A DNA stretch of 64,000 nt from Marthasterias glacialis (Eukaryota; Echinodermata; Asteroidea; Forcipulatida; Asteriidae): contig OU452228.1 of NCBI GenBank assembly GCA_911728455.2, positions 23,670,450 to 23,734,449 on the forward strand. Direction: 5' to 3'. Position 1 is the first letter of the stretch, and the number at the start of each line of letters is the position of its first letter. Position numbers and translations under genes: made by a program. Below the pieces are notes generated by a model. The model was not told the DNA's origin, ran no database searches, and saw only the letters and a list, made by a program, of their open reading frames with translations. Shown here piece after piece: positions 10,580-22,700 of this stretch.

Positions 10580-13260
10580 AATTTGCTGAAGCTACTGACC
10601 AATTCAAAATATTGGTGAAAAAAACATTTTCGCTTACCAGAAGTTTTCATCGATCGTTTTCTTTTGGACGTGTGATGTGCGCTAAGAACTGTTTCATTAT
10701 TTTGGGTTTTTTTCTGGTCAATTTCAGCAAAACAATAATTCTGTTTCTTAACAAGCAGCCAGGTTTACGCTCCCCCAATTCAATTGAACTGGGATTTCTT
10801 TTTATCAACTGTTGCATCCAACTTTGTTTTTGTACACAAATGATTTCTTTCTTCTCATTCAGGTTCGTTTCAGTCATTCTAGCTCAATTGTAGTAATAAT
10901 CAAGACTACATTTTCGGAATTCGTCAGTTGAATTTCTGCCACCTATTTATTATTTATGGAAGTGAATGGTTTAGCAGCCTCTTGCTGTTGGCTTTTACGA
11001 AATTGAATGATATTTTCGACCTAATGAATTTGAATTATCTTATTTGACCAGTGAATGCTGAACTGTTGAGATTGAAGTACTCATTTTGACTGTTGAATGC
11101 TGTTGCGACGGAATATGCATTCTTAAACGAAATTGAATGGGACGGACGGTAAATGGAAGGGTTTTCTTTGGTTGACAATTGGCCGGCAAAACACAATTTT
11201 ATTATTTCATTTTAAAATTCACGTGAGAATACAATATTAATGCATTACTTGTTTGTATTATTTTTATCTTTTCCCACCTGACGCGTTATGAGATGTTTTT
11301 ATCTTTATGAAAGCACTGAACGAAAATTGTTCAATCATACACCAGCCTGCGGCAAAAAAACTAACACACATTCTTTCTTCGTCCCCGTTGCAATTATTGA
11401 TTTTAAAAACACTGTTTCCTCGTTTACGGTGTGGGGAAGGAGAAACACTTGAAAATTACCCCGTTAAGAATTATGGAATCGCCAATCCGTTAACAGTCTC
11501 TTAAGTGGGGAAGTGAACAAAGAGGGCGGAAATACTGGGAATGGGCAGGACGAGAAAGAGTTGACACAATTTTGTGGGCGTTTATTTGTGGAATAGCGCC
11601 ACCAAGCGTTTCTTACAATGCCAAGTGATGTATAAAATCGCCATCCTCCCAATACAGTGTTGCAATTGAAATTCACGTCATAAATAAGACTGGGCAGGCG
11701 AAGAATCCAAGATGACTGCTCTCGGTGTATGGTCACTGAAGGTGACAAAAAATGGTCAGAATAATTCATAATCAGCGTGTTGTGACCATGTTCATGTTTT
11801 ATTGCCAAACCGGGCCGTTTCGTCTACATCTGACAATATTTCAACACCCCATCATCATACAAGCTAATCTAGCCCACACGATGGTTATAAAGAAACAGCA
11901 ACATCAAATGAATTATTTAATTCGCTCTCCTGTTAACCTACTCCCATGACATATTTTTCTTCAAATACGTTCTTTAAAATATTTACGGCTCTGGTGTGTT
12001 TTAAAAGGAGCCCTTACTACTTTTCTTGTAAAAATTCTTGTAAATCATAAAATTGGTTAAAACGAAGCACAAGTGGGCACACTCTAAAATATGTGATCAT
12101 TAATTGTGAAAGTCGTGATGCTCTTCTTACCCAATGCATATTTTGATAAGACAGATATGACCAGATTGTCTTAGTGGTACCTTCCCCTGCGTTTCATCGA
12201 TGGTCTATGGTTATGGTTCGAAATCCTCCTTACATCTGAGCCTTGCGTGCGGATTCGGGTTTTCACTGCCTACCAAATAGGTTTTTCCTCTTGCATCTAA
12301 AACTGACCACATCTTTATTCTCTTTTCCCAACATGTATCCTCACACCTTCGGGTCACAGTGCTAGTCGCTTTTAAGAGTTCCTCTGGTTTCATTACTAGA
12401 AAGATGACTTAAATAATAAATAATTACTAAAGTACGTTTTTTAATAGTGTTATATAATAAGAAGTCACATGCTTCAGACTAATAGTTTTTTTGCGGTAAA
12501 AACAAAATCTTGCCTACCACGTATATAATAATATATGGTTTCTTTCGACAGCAAAAGTAACGTGATGCCGTAAATTTGGACGGCTGGTAACACGTTCCAG
12601 GGAAGAACACTATCATAATCCAAAAAATTGTATAATAACAGGATAAGACATAAACAAGAGCCATTACCGTGATCGTGACCAGGTGTGGTTTCACTATTTG
12701 TATTGTTATAATGTATTCACTCTTATATTATTCATGTTTTTTTTTACAAGACTTTGCCCCAGATGCTTTCAACCGCAAACCCTAGACTCCTTTGAGTTTT
12801 ATTTATTTATAATTTTTATTATTAGTATTATTTGTATATTTTGGTACTATCAATGATGCTATTTTGAGAAGATATTCTTTGACAGCACATTCCCGTCTGG
12901 GAATGTTTTTTTTTTCATCTTGTCTTGTCTCGATGTTTGTTTTATTTAAGTCCTATGTATTTACGTCCGGGATTCGGTCATCAACAAGCAATTACGAAGG
13001 CAAGTGGTTGACACTGTATGGTTACGGTATATGAAAAAAGGATACATTTCTGAACTTGAATTAAACGGTTTGGTTGATTAATGTTTCAAGAATTTTATCT
13101 TGAAATAGTCCAGGAGGAGGCACGACCCGTCCCTTGAGCTACGGCAGTGCAAGAAGATAATATACAACTTTTACTGGCAGATACGCGCCAATTATGCGTA
13201 TGGTCGTATGGATCATGTAGGAAAGGTACTGGAGTTTTTTCCCCTTTTTTCTTTCTTTTC
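10580..13260. other. Intergenic, nothing recognised
   Basis: AT-rich; open frames on both strands here are short and overlap each other without recognisable domains. Confidence 0.5.
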
Positions 13261-13269
13261 TTTTCTTTA

Positions 13270-13412
13270 AAAGAATTGTGACAGATGAGTCTGTTTCAAA
13301 ACGAAAAACATACAAAAACGTTCGCATATGCCACGGAATATGCACACAGTAAATGTAACATGCATACTTGTTTGTACAAGGCTGATGGACGGGATCTCCA
13401 TGGTAGTTCATT
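13270..13412. repeat. Dispersed repeat, partner at 25275-25440
   Basis: Shared in order: CTGTTTCAAAACGAAAAA, TTCGCATATGCCACGGA, AATGCACA and GGCTGATGGAC. Both copies have the same orientation. Confidence 0.85.
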
Positions 13413-13689
13413 TCAATTTTTTTATTAATTAATTTTTAGTTTTTAATTAACAACCACTTATCAGTCTTGAATCCATAAAAATAGGTAATCAACAATTTAA
13501 ATCTAAATTGGACAAAACTCGGACCTACCATCTTTAAACTTTGTTTTTAATTTATTTATTTATTTTATTTAAATTTAAATACGGTCTTTACACTGCGCGT
13601 TGTATTTGTCGTTGAGAACAATAAACCAAAATGAAGCAGTGTCAGTCTATCTGTCTTTTATTATTCAAAGTAGTTTTAAAACGTTGCGT

Positions 13690-14560
13690 AGGTCTTTTAC
13701 TTATGGGATTTAGCAGCAGATGTTTGGCCTAGTTATTTGCCAGATATTACTCTCCAGATCGTCAACCGAAGCTTGATGCTACGTAAACTTTGAGAAACAT
13801 TGTTGCAGTTTAGCAAAAAGGCCTGAAGTTATTTGGCAGATATACTGTTATCAAGATCAACAAGAACCGAAGCTTGATGCGTCATCACTTTGTGTGATAC
13901 TTCTAAATTTAGCTAAAGGCCTAGTTTATTTGCCAGATACTATTATCACAAAACACCAACGAACCGAAGCGTGATGCTTCATCACTTTGTGTGATATTTT
14001 TGTAGCTCATCTGAAGGCCCAGTCATTTGCCAGATACTATTACAGAGTTCAAAGACGAGAACCGAAGCTTGATGCTTCATTGCTTTGAGTATTTTGTTTT
14101 CTAGTTCAGCGTTCAGTTATAGGCCTAGTTATTAGCCACGCAGGCCTATATTCTTAAGATCTTCCAGGAAAAATGGACTTGGTGCTTTATCATTCTAATT
14201 GATAATGTCGTAGCTTAGCTAAATGCCGAGTTATTTGTGAGATTATTGACAAGATCAACGACAAGAACCGAAGCAGAACCGAAGCAATTATAAATTATAA
14301 TTGTTGTGTTATTGTTAAGCTTGATGCTTCATAATTTGGGGTTATTTCAAATGGAACGCATACAAAAAAGGATTAGACCGCCGCAAACTGCTTTCCAGTC
14401 AAAATTCCATGTGGTTGAAATACAAATAATGGCCTGACGTTTTGACATTAGCAGAGTCTTTCTCAATGTCTTATTTAAATTGGATTATCTATGGGTCTAA
14501 CTATACTCTGATTCAAGAGCTAGGATGAGAACTGAAACTTGATGCTTTCTGGTGTGAAGT
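13690..14560. repeat. Degenerate tandem repeat, about 100-bp unit
   Basis: AACCGAAGCTTGATGCTTCAT-like cores recur at about 13765, 13866, 13972, 14061 and, more degenerate, to about 14550, each near AGGCCTAGTTATTTGCCAGATA. Five to seven units. Confidence 0.8.
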
Positions 14561-14714
14561 TGGATTAAGTAGTTTTACAAAAGGCCTACATTTTCCGTCG
14601 ATAACTGGTGATTGATCACATGAAATTGTGGCTTTAATGTCCACCGCATGTACTCTGAATTGTTAAAAAAGATGTATGAAGATGAATTCTTCAATGCACA
14701 TAAGAAGCACGGGT

Positions 14715-14860
14715 TTCAAATAATGCCGGGTCCAAAATGGCGGCTATGGATACGGCTGCATGTGTTGCTAAGGTTGTTGCTAGGGGCCTCTTATGCTTCA
14801 CCGCTTGTTCATGTGATGGTCAAGCCGCAGCCTCAAATCGGACACAGCAGACTTTAGCGT
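14715..14860. repeat. Repeat with GGCTACGGCT-like motifs, copy 1
   Basis: CCAAAATGGCGGCTAT and TGTTGCTAAGG also occur at 21165-21215. GC-richer than its surroundings. Confidence 0.65.
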
Positions 14861-14869
14861 TTAATTACA

Positions 14870-17750
14870 ATTACAAACTGATCATGAACGGGTGCCGATG
14901 CCAAGCAATTTTGTATTCGAATGCAGAAATACTAGAGGCAGTGAAGGAACTTCCAAGTGTATTGATCTTGTGCCATTTCTTCAGTGGCGACCGGCGGGGT
15001 GGTGTTGGTGTTGGGGGGGGGGGGGACTTGGAGCGGGAACCCCCAAACTCAGAAACCTTGCCCCCTCCCATGAGATAAAATACTTGCTGTGCTTGTGTGA
15101 AACAAACAAATACCCATGTACTAGAATGTGCTTAGCTCCTAAAATAAACAGTGCATGTTAACACGTTTGTGTTCCATCACGTTACAGAAATGTATATGAA
15201 CATCTTTTGGGAACCGAGGATTCCCAGAAATGTTAAAATAGGCCAACACTTAAGATTTGCACGGTCTATTGGGCCTGTCATGAATTTATAATGAGAGTGT
15301 CACAGTAACAATACGTCACCAGAGTGTCAGCAGTCACTTCACCTTTTTTGTCTACTCATCTTTTATTTGGGGATGCATGTTTCCATATATTTTATCATCA
15401 AAACTAAATATTGAGAGTTCTATTAAATAAAAAAATGTAAGAACTCTCTGTTGATTATATTTCTTGAGCTCTTTTGACTGAATTGACCCGGAAAAAAGTG
15501 GGTCGCTATTAGGCTGAATTGACCTTCTAGATCTTTGTCATGGTTCGGCCATCTTGATTCTGCTCCAATCTGAACCACTGTAACCAAACCGGTTCCCAAG
15601 TCTGGACGAAAATTAGTTTGGTTCCTTTTTGGTGCAATGAATACTAGCATTCATTACTGTTATTGGATACAAGGAACATGACCAAGATGGTAGCGAAATG
15701 ATAAAGTTATTATTGTATCCCGGTCTGGTTCCAATACTCTTTCTCCCGTGTATAAAAACATTAGAAACCCCCTCCCAGGGTTCCTTGCTTATTCGTAGTC
15801 ATGTGCAAAACTTTGAAATTAACAAAACATTTTTTTTTTTTTTTTTTAAATGTAAATAGGTTTTGTTTATTGATAAAGAACCGGACACAACAGCCGGCAC
15901 CCGGCACAACAAACGTGGATTTACTGGCTTTGTAGCCCCGTCCGCTGTACGACATGGTTTACTAATGGAAGTATTATTTGTTTATCGCTTAATTGCAGGC
16001 AAAGGCTGAGTTACATGAAATTTACAATTTCAAAAAGCAAAACAAAGACTCATAATAAAAACATGTAAAAGTCCATTATAAATATGTGAAAGATTTCGCA
16101 CGCAAAATAAAACACGCAAAATTTTTTAAAGCAACAAGATAGGGGATTCAGAAGAGAAGAATTGCACAAACTTCTGTTCATCAACCCAGTCATGTAAGAC
16201 AGAGAACTTGTCCTGAATCTTTCTGGTACCGCACATTGAGTGTCAACAGGCATGCCACCGAATAATATTATTTGTGGAGGGTATAACTTAATTGATACTG
16301 TTAAGATCAAATTGTTAATATTGTTCGATCGCCCGAAAACACGTCGAGTTGTTTGTCTTACTGCCTGTATACTTGCCTCAAACTGGTGGTGGGAATAATG
16401 GCACACTTGGCTTTGCCACTTCATCAACAGGGACTACTGAAGATGCTCACATAAACACAAGACTCGGTTTGTTGCTATGTTTACGTGTTCAGGAAAAAAA
16501 AAACGTGGGTGACCAAACTGGCGACTGTTTGACCGATATGCTCGGACAGACGAAGACATTTCTTTACTAAGACATCCTCGAGTATCATCTTCAATATTTT
16601 AGTGACAACTGGAGACAGCAAGAACGTCGAAGCTCGTTTTGACATCTTGCATGACGTCAACATCGTATAGCATTCTCTCCTATCCCATTTACACGCGAGG
16701 GACTGTTTGCGGGGGGGGGGGGGGGTGGTCATCTTGCTCACTTTCTTTTGCTTAAAACACACCCCTTTAAAGGTGGAAATAAGATCAATCAAGACAGTGG
16801 GTAGAACGAATAGATCACGGGTGCCAGGTTCGGCCAAGCCGAACAGCCGGCGTGCTTGCCTCCACGCCAGGGTGAGAAAAGACCGAGGGAAGAGGGGGGC
16901 CATGATATTTCCATAGCTTGAAGTGTGAGATATGAATCCTTCAGGTGGAAATGAGTGCTGAGTGAAGGGGTGAGGGTTATCAATTGAAGAGGATGATTTT
17001 GATATCAACTTAAAGGTGATTCGTATTGTCGTCCGGAACAGTCTAGTTGATCGTGAACTATAGAACCAAGTAAAAGTCTACAAACATCACTAATAATTTG
17101 GAGAAGAAACTGTAATCTTTTCATTTCTTTGTAATTATTTAGGTTTCAATCTTTTGTATAATGTTTGGTTTGGCCGTATGGGGGTATTAACAATCAAAGA
17201 TCAATCCGTGGGATAAAAATACTATTTATATATATATAATTGTTTTAGTCAACTTAATATATATTTCTTTTAATTGTGTTCTTTTAAAATATGCTGAGAA
17301 CAATAGTAAAATAACAATTTATCAAAATAAAAGATATTTTTAACATAGCTGACAGCAAGTTTACTAATTATTCCAAAATAATTCGACATGCACAATATTA
17401 CGTTCAATGGAAAACTACCAGCTACATATCAACTAGGGGAAGCTTCGCTTAGCTTGCATAATTTTCTAATGATACTTTGACCATTTGTGTTTTCTTTACT
17501 TATTCAAAGTGAATAGCAATTTAGTTACAAGCACTCTAATAACGTCTGCATTTTTTAATGGTTGTCGAAATCCGATACACCTAAAGCTGTGATAGATATA
17601 CATGAATTAATTATTCGTATGATTAATTAGTTGAACAAAACAAGTGAACCGCGACGGGATTTAAAATGCGAAATTAATGAGATATGAGGTCAATAGATTC
17701 ATCTTTAATGATGTTTGTCTAAAATCTCCCGAGCAATGTTTTTAAATATT
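14870..17750. other. Intergenic, no gene recognised
   Basis: Contains G-runs near 15015 and 16710 and a T-run near 15831. The longest open frame (about 175 codons, - strand, 16481-17008) has no recognisable domain and is not called. Confidence 0.45.
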
Positions 17751-17760
17751 ACTTTGAAAT

Positions 17761-18235
17761 TTAAAGGCATCTTACAGGATTGGTAAAGCTAATAGTACAG
17801 TGTTTTTACTTTGATTTAAATATATACATGGAAAAAAAAGTAAAAATCTGGGCTCAATCTGTCGTTTGAGCTTTTTTTATTTTATTTTTTGTAATTTTTT
17901 TGGTACAAGGCATCCCAACCTACAAGCTTTTGCTTTCATTGGTCATGCCTCCATACAGACTTGTTTTTTAATTTTTTATTTCATTTCATGTGTATTTGTA
18001 TATTTTGTTTCATGTATGGAAATAAATGTTGTTAAACTTGAACTTGAACTTGAGAAAATAGTGAAAAACTGTGTACACTTTTTCAGGGTGTAAACACATT
18101 GTCCTTAATTTCGTTTGTTACAACCGAAGTCAGCTGTTCAGAGGGAAATGTTTCATAGAAAAATTTGATCTAGTGTGAACTTCATAAACAGTAAGCTTTC
18201 AGACTGAAACTAAACAATGTTTTTTGATCCTTGCT
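17761..18235 (+). mobile_element. MITE family D copy 2, with inserted LINE tail
   Basis: Left part (CAGGATTGGTAAAGCTAATA, AATCTGGGCTCAAT) and right part (GTGTACACTTTTTCAGG, TAAGCTTTCAGACTG) match family D. The middle, about 17870-18055, is foreign and ends AAATAAATGTTGTTAAACTTGAACTTGAAC, a LINE-like 3' end with a TTGAAC tail. Confidence 0.7.
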
Positions 18236-18319
18236 AATCATGTATAGTACCTTTAATTATTGTGCACGTCACGCGTGCATTAAAAGTTTTGACACCGTTC
18301 ATTTGCGTGAGTTTGTTGC

Positions 18320-19045
18320 CTCTATGGCGTGGCCTGGTCGAGCGGTCAAGGGCACCAGACTCTGGTTTGAACCAGTGGTGTATTAAAGGTATGGCATGTA
18401 GGGACACGTGACCTGGACGCCACTTGAAGGGGGCGCCACTGAGCATTTATCGTTTTCAGAAGCGCCATAGTTTGTTACTTAAAAGATGAACGAGGTTGTA
18501 TTTTTGGAGCTGATATTATGGTCATTTATCGAAAAGATGGGTGTCATGTTTGGACAGGGGCGTAATTGCAGTGCATGCCATTTGCGCTATTTCCCGTAAA
18601 ATATGCCGATGGTTGTTTCTGATCAGCAGAGTGTTGGTTCGAGTCCCGGTCTTCACACTTGTGTTTAAGCATAACACAACCATTATTGCTTCGTCCTTCG
18701 GATTGGACGTATAACATAATGCCGTTGGTATCATGTGTTGTGTATTGCGCGTCAAAGAACCAAGTACACTTAAAATCATTAACTTAATGACGTCATCAGT
18801 CACGTCATCATTCCCAAAACCTTATTGTGCCGTCTACTCATTAAGAGCAGGGGTTCACCCCGGTGTTTCTGCCATGGTTGGCTGCATAAAGATCGCGCCA
18901 CGGCATCTTGTAAACCGTTCCAATGTGCTATGTATAATGTCAAACGGGTCTTATAATTCCGAACATAGCTCTGCATACTGTAGAAATAGTAACAATGAAT
19001 CGCCTTGGGACGCCCTTTGGGGTAAAAAGCGCTGTTGAAGAACTG
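18320..19045 (+). mobile_element. SINE-like tRNA-derived sequences
   Basis: GGCCTGGTCGAGCGGTCAAGG (18330) resembles a tRNA-Leu A-box region; GGTTCGAGTCCCGG (18636) is a B box; a body follows to GGTAAAAAGCGCTGTTG (19037). Boundaries uncertain; probably more than one insertion. Confidence 0.5.
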
Positions 19046-19399
19046 TGTTTTATTATTACGATCGTTAAAGAAATAACGGTTGAACCTAAGATTATCAAAA
19101 TTGTTCGACTACGCACATGACCTTCATAATCTGTATTCAGATAAATCAACAACAGATGCTTGCATAGTTTCTTGCAATGCAATACAGTGGTTGGTTTTGT
19201 AAAGGGTTTAGGAAATCCGAAACAGCAGCTATATTTAGTGTCTGAAATCCAAGTGTCACATAAACTGGGAGTAGCATTTAATACACGGTCCTCAATAGTG
19301 ACAAAGAATCAACATGCCAATCCTAGTGCTTAAAGAAGTATCGATAGCTTTATTGATATCCCCGGCGATTCCTTCCTGCACTCCAGCTATTTCTTTGGT

Positions 19400-19676
19400 T
19401 TTTAACACGGTGACACAACTCTCCCGAGACGTGAAATATAATGACGGGTGAACCCGTCCAACCGTGCTCGAATGAGTGGCGCTCTCGCCAGCCATTTTTC
19501 TCACCGGGAATCGTTCGTGAGTTTCGCTCGTTGCCAGACGGGGACAATGTGAGACGAATACGGGCCAAGAAGTTCAGGTCCATTCACCGAGTCACTGTGA
19601 CTTGTACGCAGCCTGTCGTGTTCCACCGAGTTTTCTCCCCGTGTCTGCCTTCCCCCGGGGGGTTGTGGATGTCGTG
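19400..19676 (+). promoter_or_regulatory. Candidate 5' UTR / promoter of the GluA-like gene
   Basis: This stretch just upstream of the start codon is noticeably richer in G+C and CpG than the surrounding AT-rich sequence. No TATA box at a convincing distance was seen. Transcription start is unknown; the boundaries given are a guess from composition. Confidence 0.35.
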
Positions 19677-19785
19677 ATGGGGCCAATATTTCCCCTTGGA
19701 GGTCTGTGGAGGGGTTCCGCCCTGCTCGTCATCCTTGTGGCTTGTTTAGTCGCGTTTTGTCAGGGTGCTAGACAACTTTCCATAG
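19677..19785 (+). CDS. GluA-like exon 1: start codon and signal peptide
   Basis: The ATG at 19677 has G at -3 and +4. It is followed by a hydrophobic stretch ([12 protein letters not shown]) ending in CQG-A, a plausible signal peptidase site near residue 30. The exon closes in phase 1 at a GTAATG donor. Joined to exon 2 it reads QLSIGAVF, where vertebrate AMPA receptors have a similar start of the mature amino-terminal domain. No in-frame ATG lies in the preceding 75 bases. Confidence 0.85.
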
Positions 19786-22700
19786 GTAATGACGTTTCGA
19801 TATTACTAACCATTGTGCTTTTTGTTGCAGTTACTATTCTTTTCGTAGACAACAATAGTGTCCATTATGTTGCTAACCATTTCTATTTGCTGATCCACAG
19901 GTACCTTGGTTTGACGGTGACAATCGTGATGCTCATTTTCTCAATGTTTTGAAAACCGTGAAACGTATTTACTTACTTTAACATAACATTCCAACTTGTA
20001 TGTCAAATAATTTAAACCAAAAAGTGCATATGGTGTAGAAAAGAGTGTTGTCAGTATACAGAAAACATTCAGCATCGATTTGGGGGGTGAATGTTTTTAA
20101 CGTGTGGAGTTGACCTAAGCCTTGTTTCGCTAGCAATCAAAACCAAACTAACATTTGCAATGCAATACGATTGTTACTTTTGACAGTGAAAACGAGAATA
20201 AATTCTTATTACTATTGTGAGTTAACATAACGAAAACAATAACATGTTTTCAGTTAATGCTTTGCCATTAGAGAGGGGTCATAGTTTAAAGGTCAGCGAG
20301 CCTCGCTTTGGTCAGACAGGTCAGCTATATACCTAATTGATTTTTTAACATCATGACTGTATTATGCCGCGAAGCCTTTGCTACCGCGTTATCAGTCCCC
20401 GTTTATGAACTCCCTAACATTCAATGCACATCGGATGAAGTATCATACGGCTTGAACAACGAGGGAATCGTCGCGGGGAAGCTGGGTGGATTGTGACACA
20501 AGGAATCAAAATGGCGGACGGAGTGACCACACATTGAACTAAACACGACCACAGTCGCACACCTCTTTAATGTAAAAGCACAACTACCCTTTAAAATAAA
20601 CTGTTTGATTGGTGCATTTTGCTAGGGGAAGAGGTTGCTGGTCATTGATCAGTTGAAGATATGCTTACCTACCCCCGTGTGACTTTATTTTCACTGGCGG
20701 GGAGGGATCCGTCCCGAAGGATCGTCCCCAAGGGATCATCCCCTCCTTCCAACTCTGGATCCGCTACTGATACAGTTTGTATTTTTCATAATCTAGCTAT
20801 CATCCAGAATGCATTGCTCTGTTGTGGCATAAATGGCTAAGGCCGAGTTCGAATTGAGCGACTTTGGCTACGACTATGGCTGCTGGCTGCAGCGATAACG
20901 ATAAATAATGGGATTTTCTAGCCACTGGCGAAGCCATTAATTCTGACACGTCCTGAGTTTCATATTAGCTGTTGATATATTAAGACCCTTTTTGAAACCA
21001 CTGCTTCGGCTTTGGCTTTGGCTTTGGCTCCGTCTGCCTGTTTGAAGCCCCGTACCTGAAGCATTCGTTTTTAAAATAACAGATGAAGCCTAAGCCGCGT
21101 GGCCCAAGCCGTGGTTTCACAAATGGCCATAACCATAAATGCCTTAGACTGGAAGGTAGGCCGTCTCCAAAATGGCGGCTATTGCTACGGCTACGTCTGT
21201 TGCTAAGGGTGTTGCTAAGGACATCCCATACTTCAACGTATGATGACACGGCGACCCAGCCGTAGCCGTAGCCATAGCCGCTGATTTGGACACAGTCTAA
21301 TAACAGTTTACACTACATGACACTAAGTAAGGTATTCTTTTGTTTTTATTTTGTACGAGTGACAATGTGAAATTTAGCTACTGGTAGCCACGCCCATTCT
21401 TTAATTGTTGTTGGATCACTGTACTGACCTTTGGAGACTGTACAGACGCTGCCACAATCACAGTCAAGTTCCATGCGCAGTAGCAGTAATATCAACTACT
21501 TCTCTCGATTGAAAAAAGCTGATTGAAAAATCTTTTTACAACGCCAACTTCGGTTTGGTTTAATGATTTGAATATTTGTAGGTGTGTGTGTACTAATGAC
21601 ATTCAAATCGATCAGTCATAACAAAAGGGACAATAGGTCGACGATTGCTATCACAAAGGAAAACAATGGGTCAGTGTTTGTCCAGACAAAGAGTTAAACA
21701 AAGGAGGGTCCACAATGGGCGGCCGGGGGAGGGGGCCACACTCTTATATAACGACCTAGCCAAAATATTGACTGGTTTTCCTAGCTGTTAAAAGCTGATC
21801 AGGAAATTAGTTCAACATACAAACAAAACACAATAATAATAACAAGGGATTTGGTCATACCAACTAGAAAAGAAAGTAATTGGATTTGACTCCAATTTTA
21901 GTTGTATTTTTAAATTTGTTAATTTTTTATTACTGTGTACATTGTACTTTAGCAGATGTGTTGAGAGGTGTTTAATGTTATGGTGGTGTATTTTACGTTA
22001 TTTTATTTAGAAGGCTTTGTTTTTAATTGCCTTTGCCTGGGTTTACTGTGTATATTTACTGGTTAAGGGGATGAGAGTTTTTCTTTATCTTTTGCCTTTC
22101 TGTCTCATTTTGTTGTATTTTTAATCATTTGTATAGTGCCACTGGCTGGTCTTTGCTTTTTAATGGAGTGTTTCCTTTTAGTTCACTTTTATGCTTTTAT
22201 CTTCTTGTAGCTGTTAAGTTTACCATAACTTGTGTTATTTTGACCTTTTATTCTGTTTGCCTTATTATTATTTTTGTCTTTGTGAAGCGCCTTGAGCATC
22301 TCTTTTATATAGATGGATTTTGGCGCTATATAAGCATTCATTATTGTTACTCCTTACTGAAAAACTATTCAGACTGACTGCGGACCCCTAATTGTTAGTC
22401 AAATCTAACTGGTTTCTAGTCAAATCTGACTAATAAATTAGTATACTTTTTTATAGTTTAATGAAGGATTTAACTCTCGACTCCGTTAGAACTCTAGATT
22501 TCTTATTTGTCCTGATTTTGGCGCTATAAAAGCATTCATTATTGTTACTCCTTACTAAAAAACTATTCAGACTGACTGCGGACCCCTAATTGTTAAGTCA
22601 AATCTAACTGGTTTCTAGTCAAATCTGACTAATAAATTAGTATACTTTTTTATAGTTTAATGAAGGATTTAACTCTCGACTCCGTTAGAACTCTAGACTT

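Noticed and set aside
10543-10893. 116-codon + strand frame with hydrophobic stretches
   Set aside because: Composition reflects T-rich DNA; it overlaps the end of a MITE-like element and antisense frames of similar length.
11464-11808. 114-codon - strand frame
   Set aside because: No motif and no splice context; expected by chance.
16481-17008. 175-codon frame on the - strand
   Set aside because: No recognisable domain, crosses a G-run, and no sign of splicing or codon bias.
22129-22377. Hydrophobic 82-codon frame
   Set aside because: T-rich retroposon tail sequence; the hydrophobicity comes from TTT codons.
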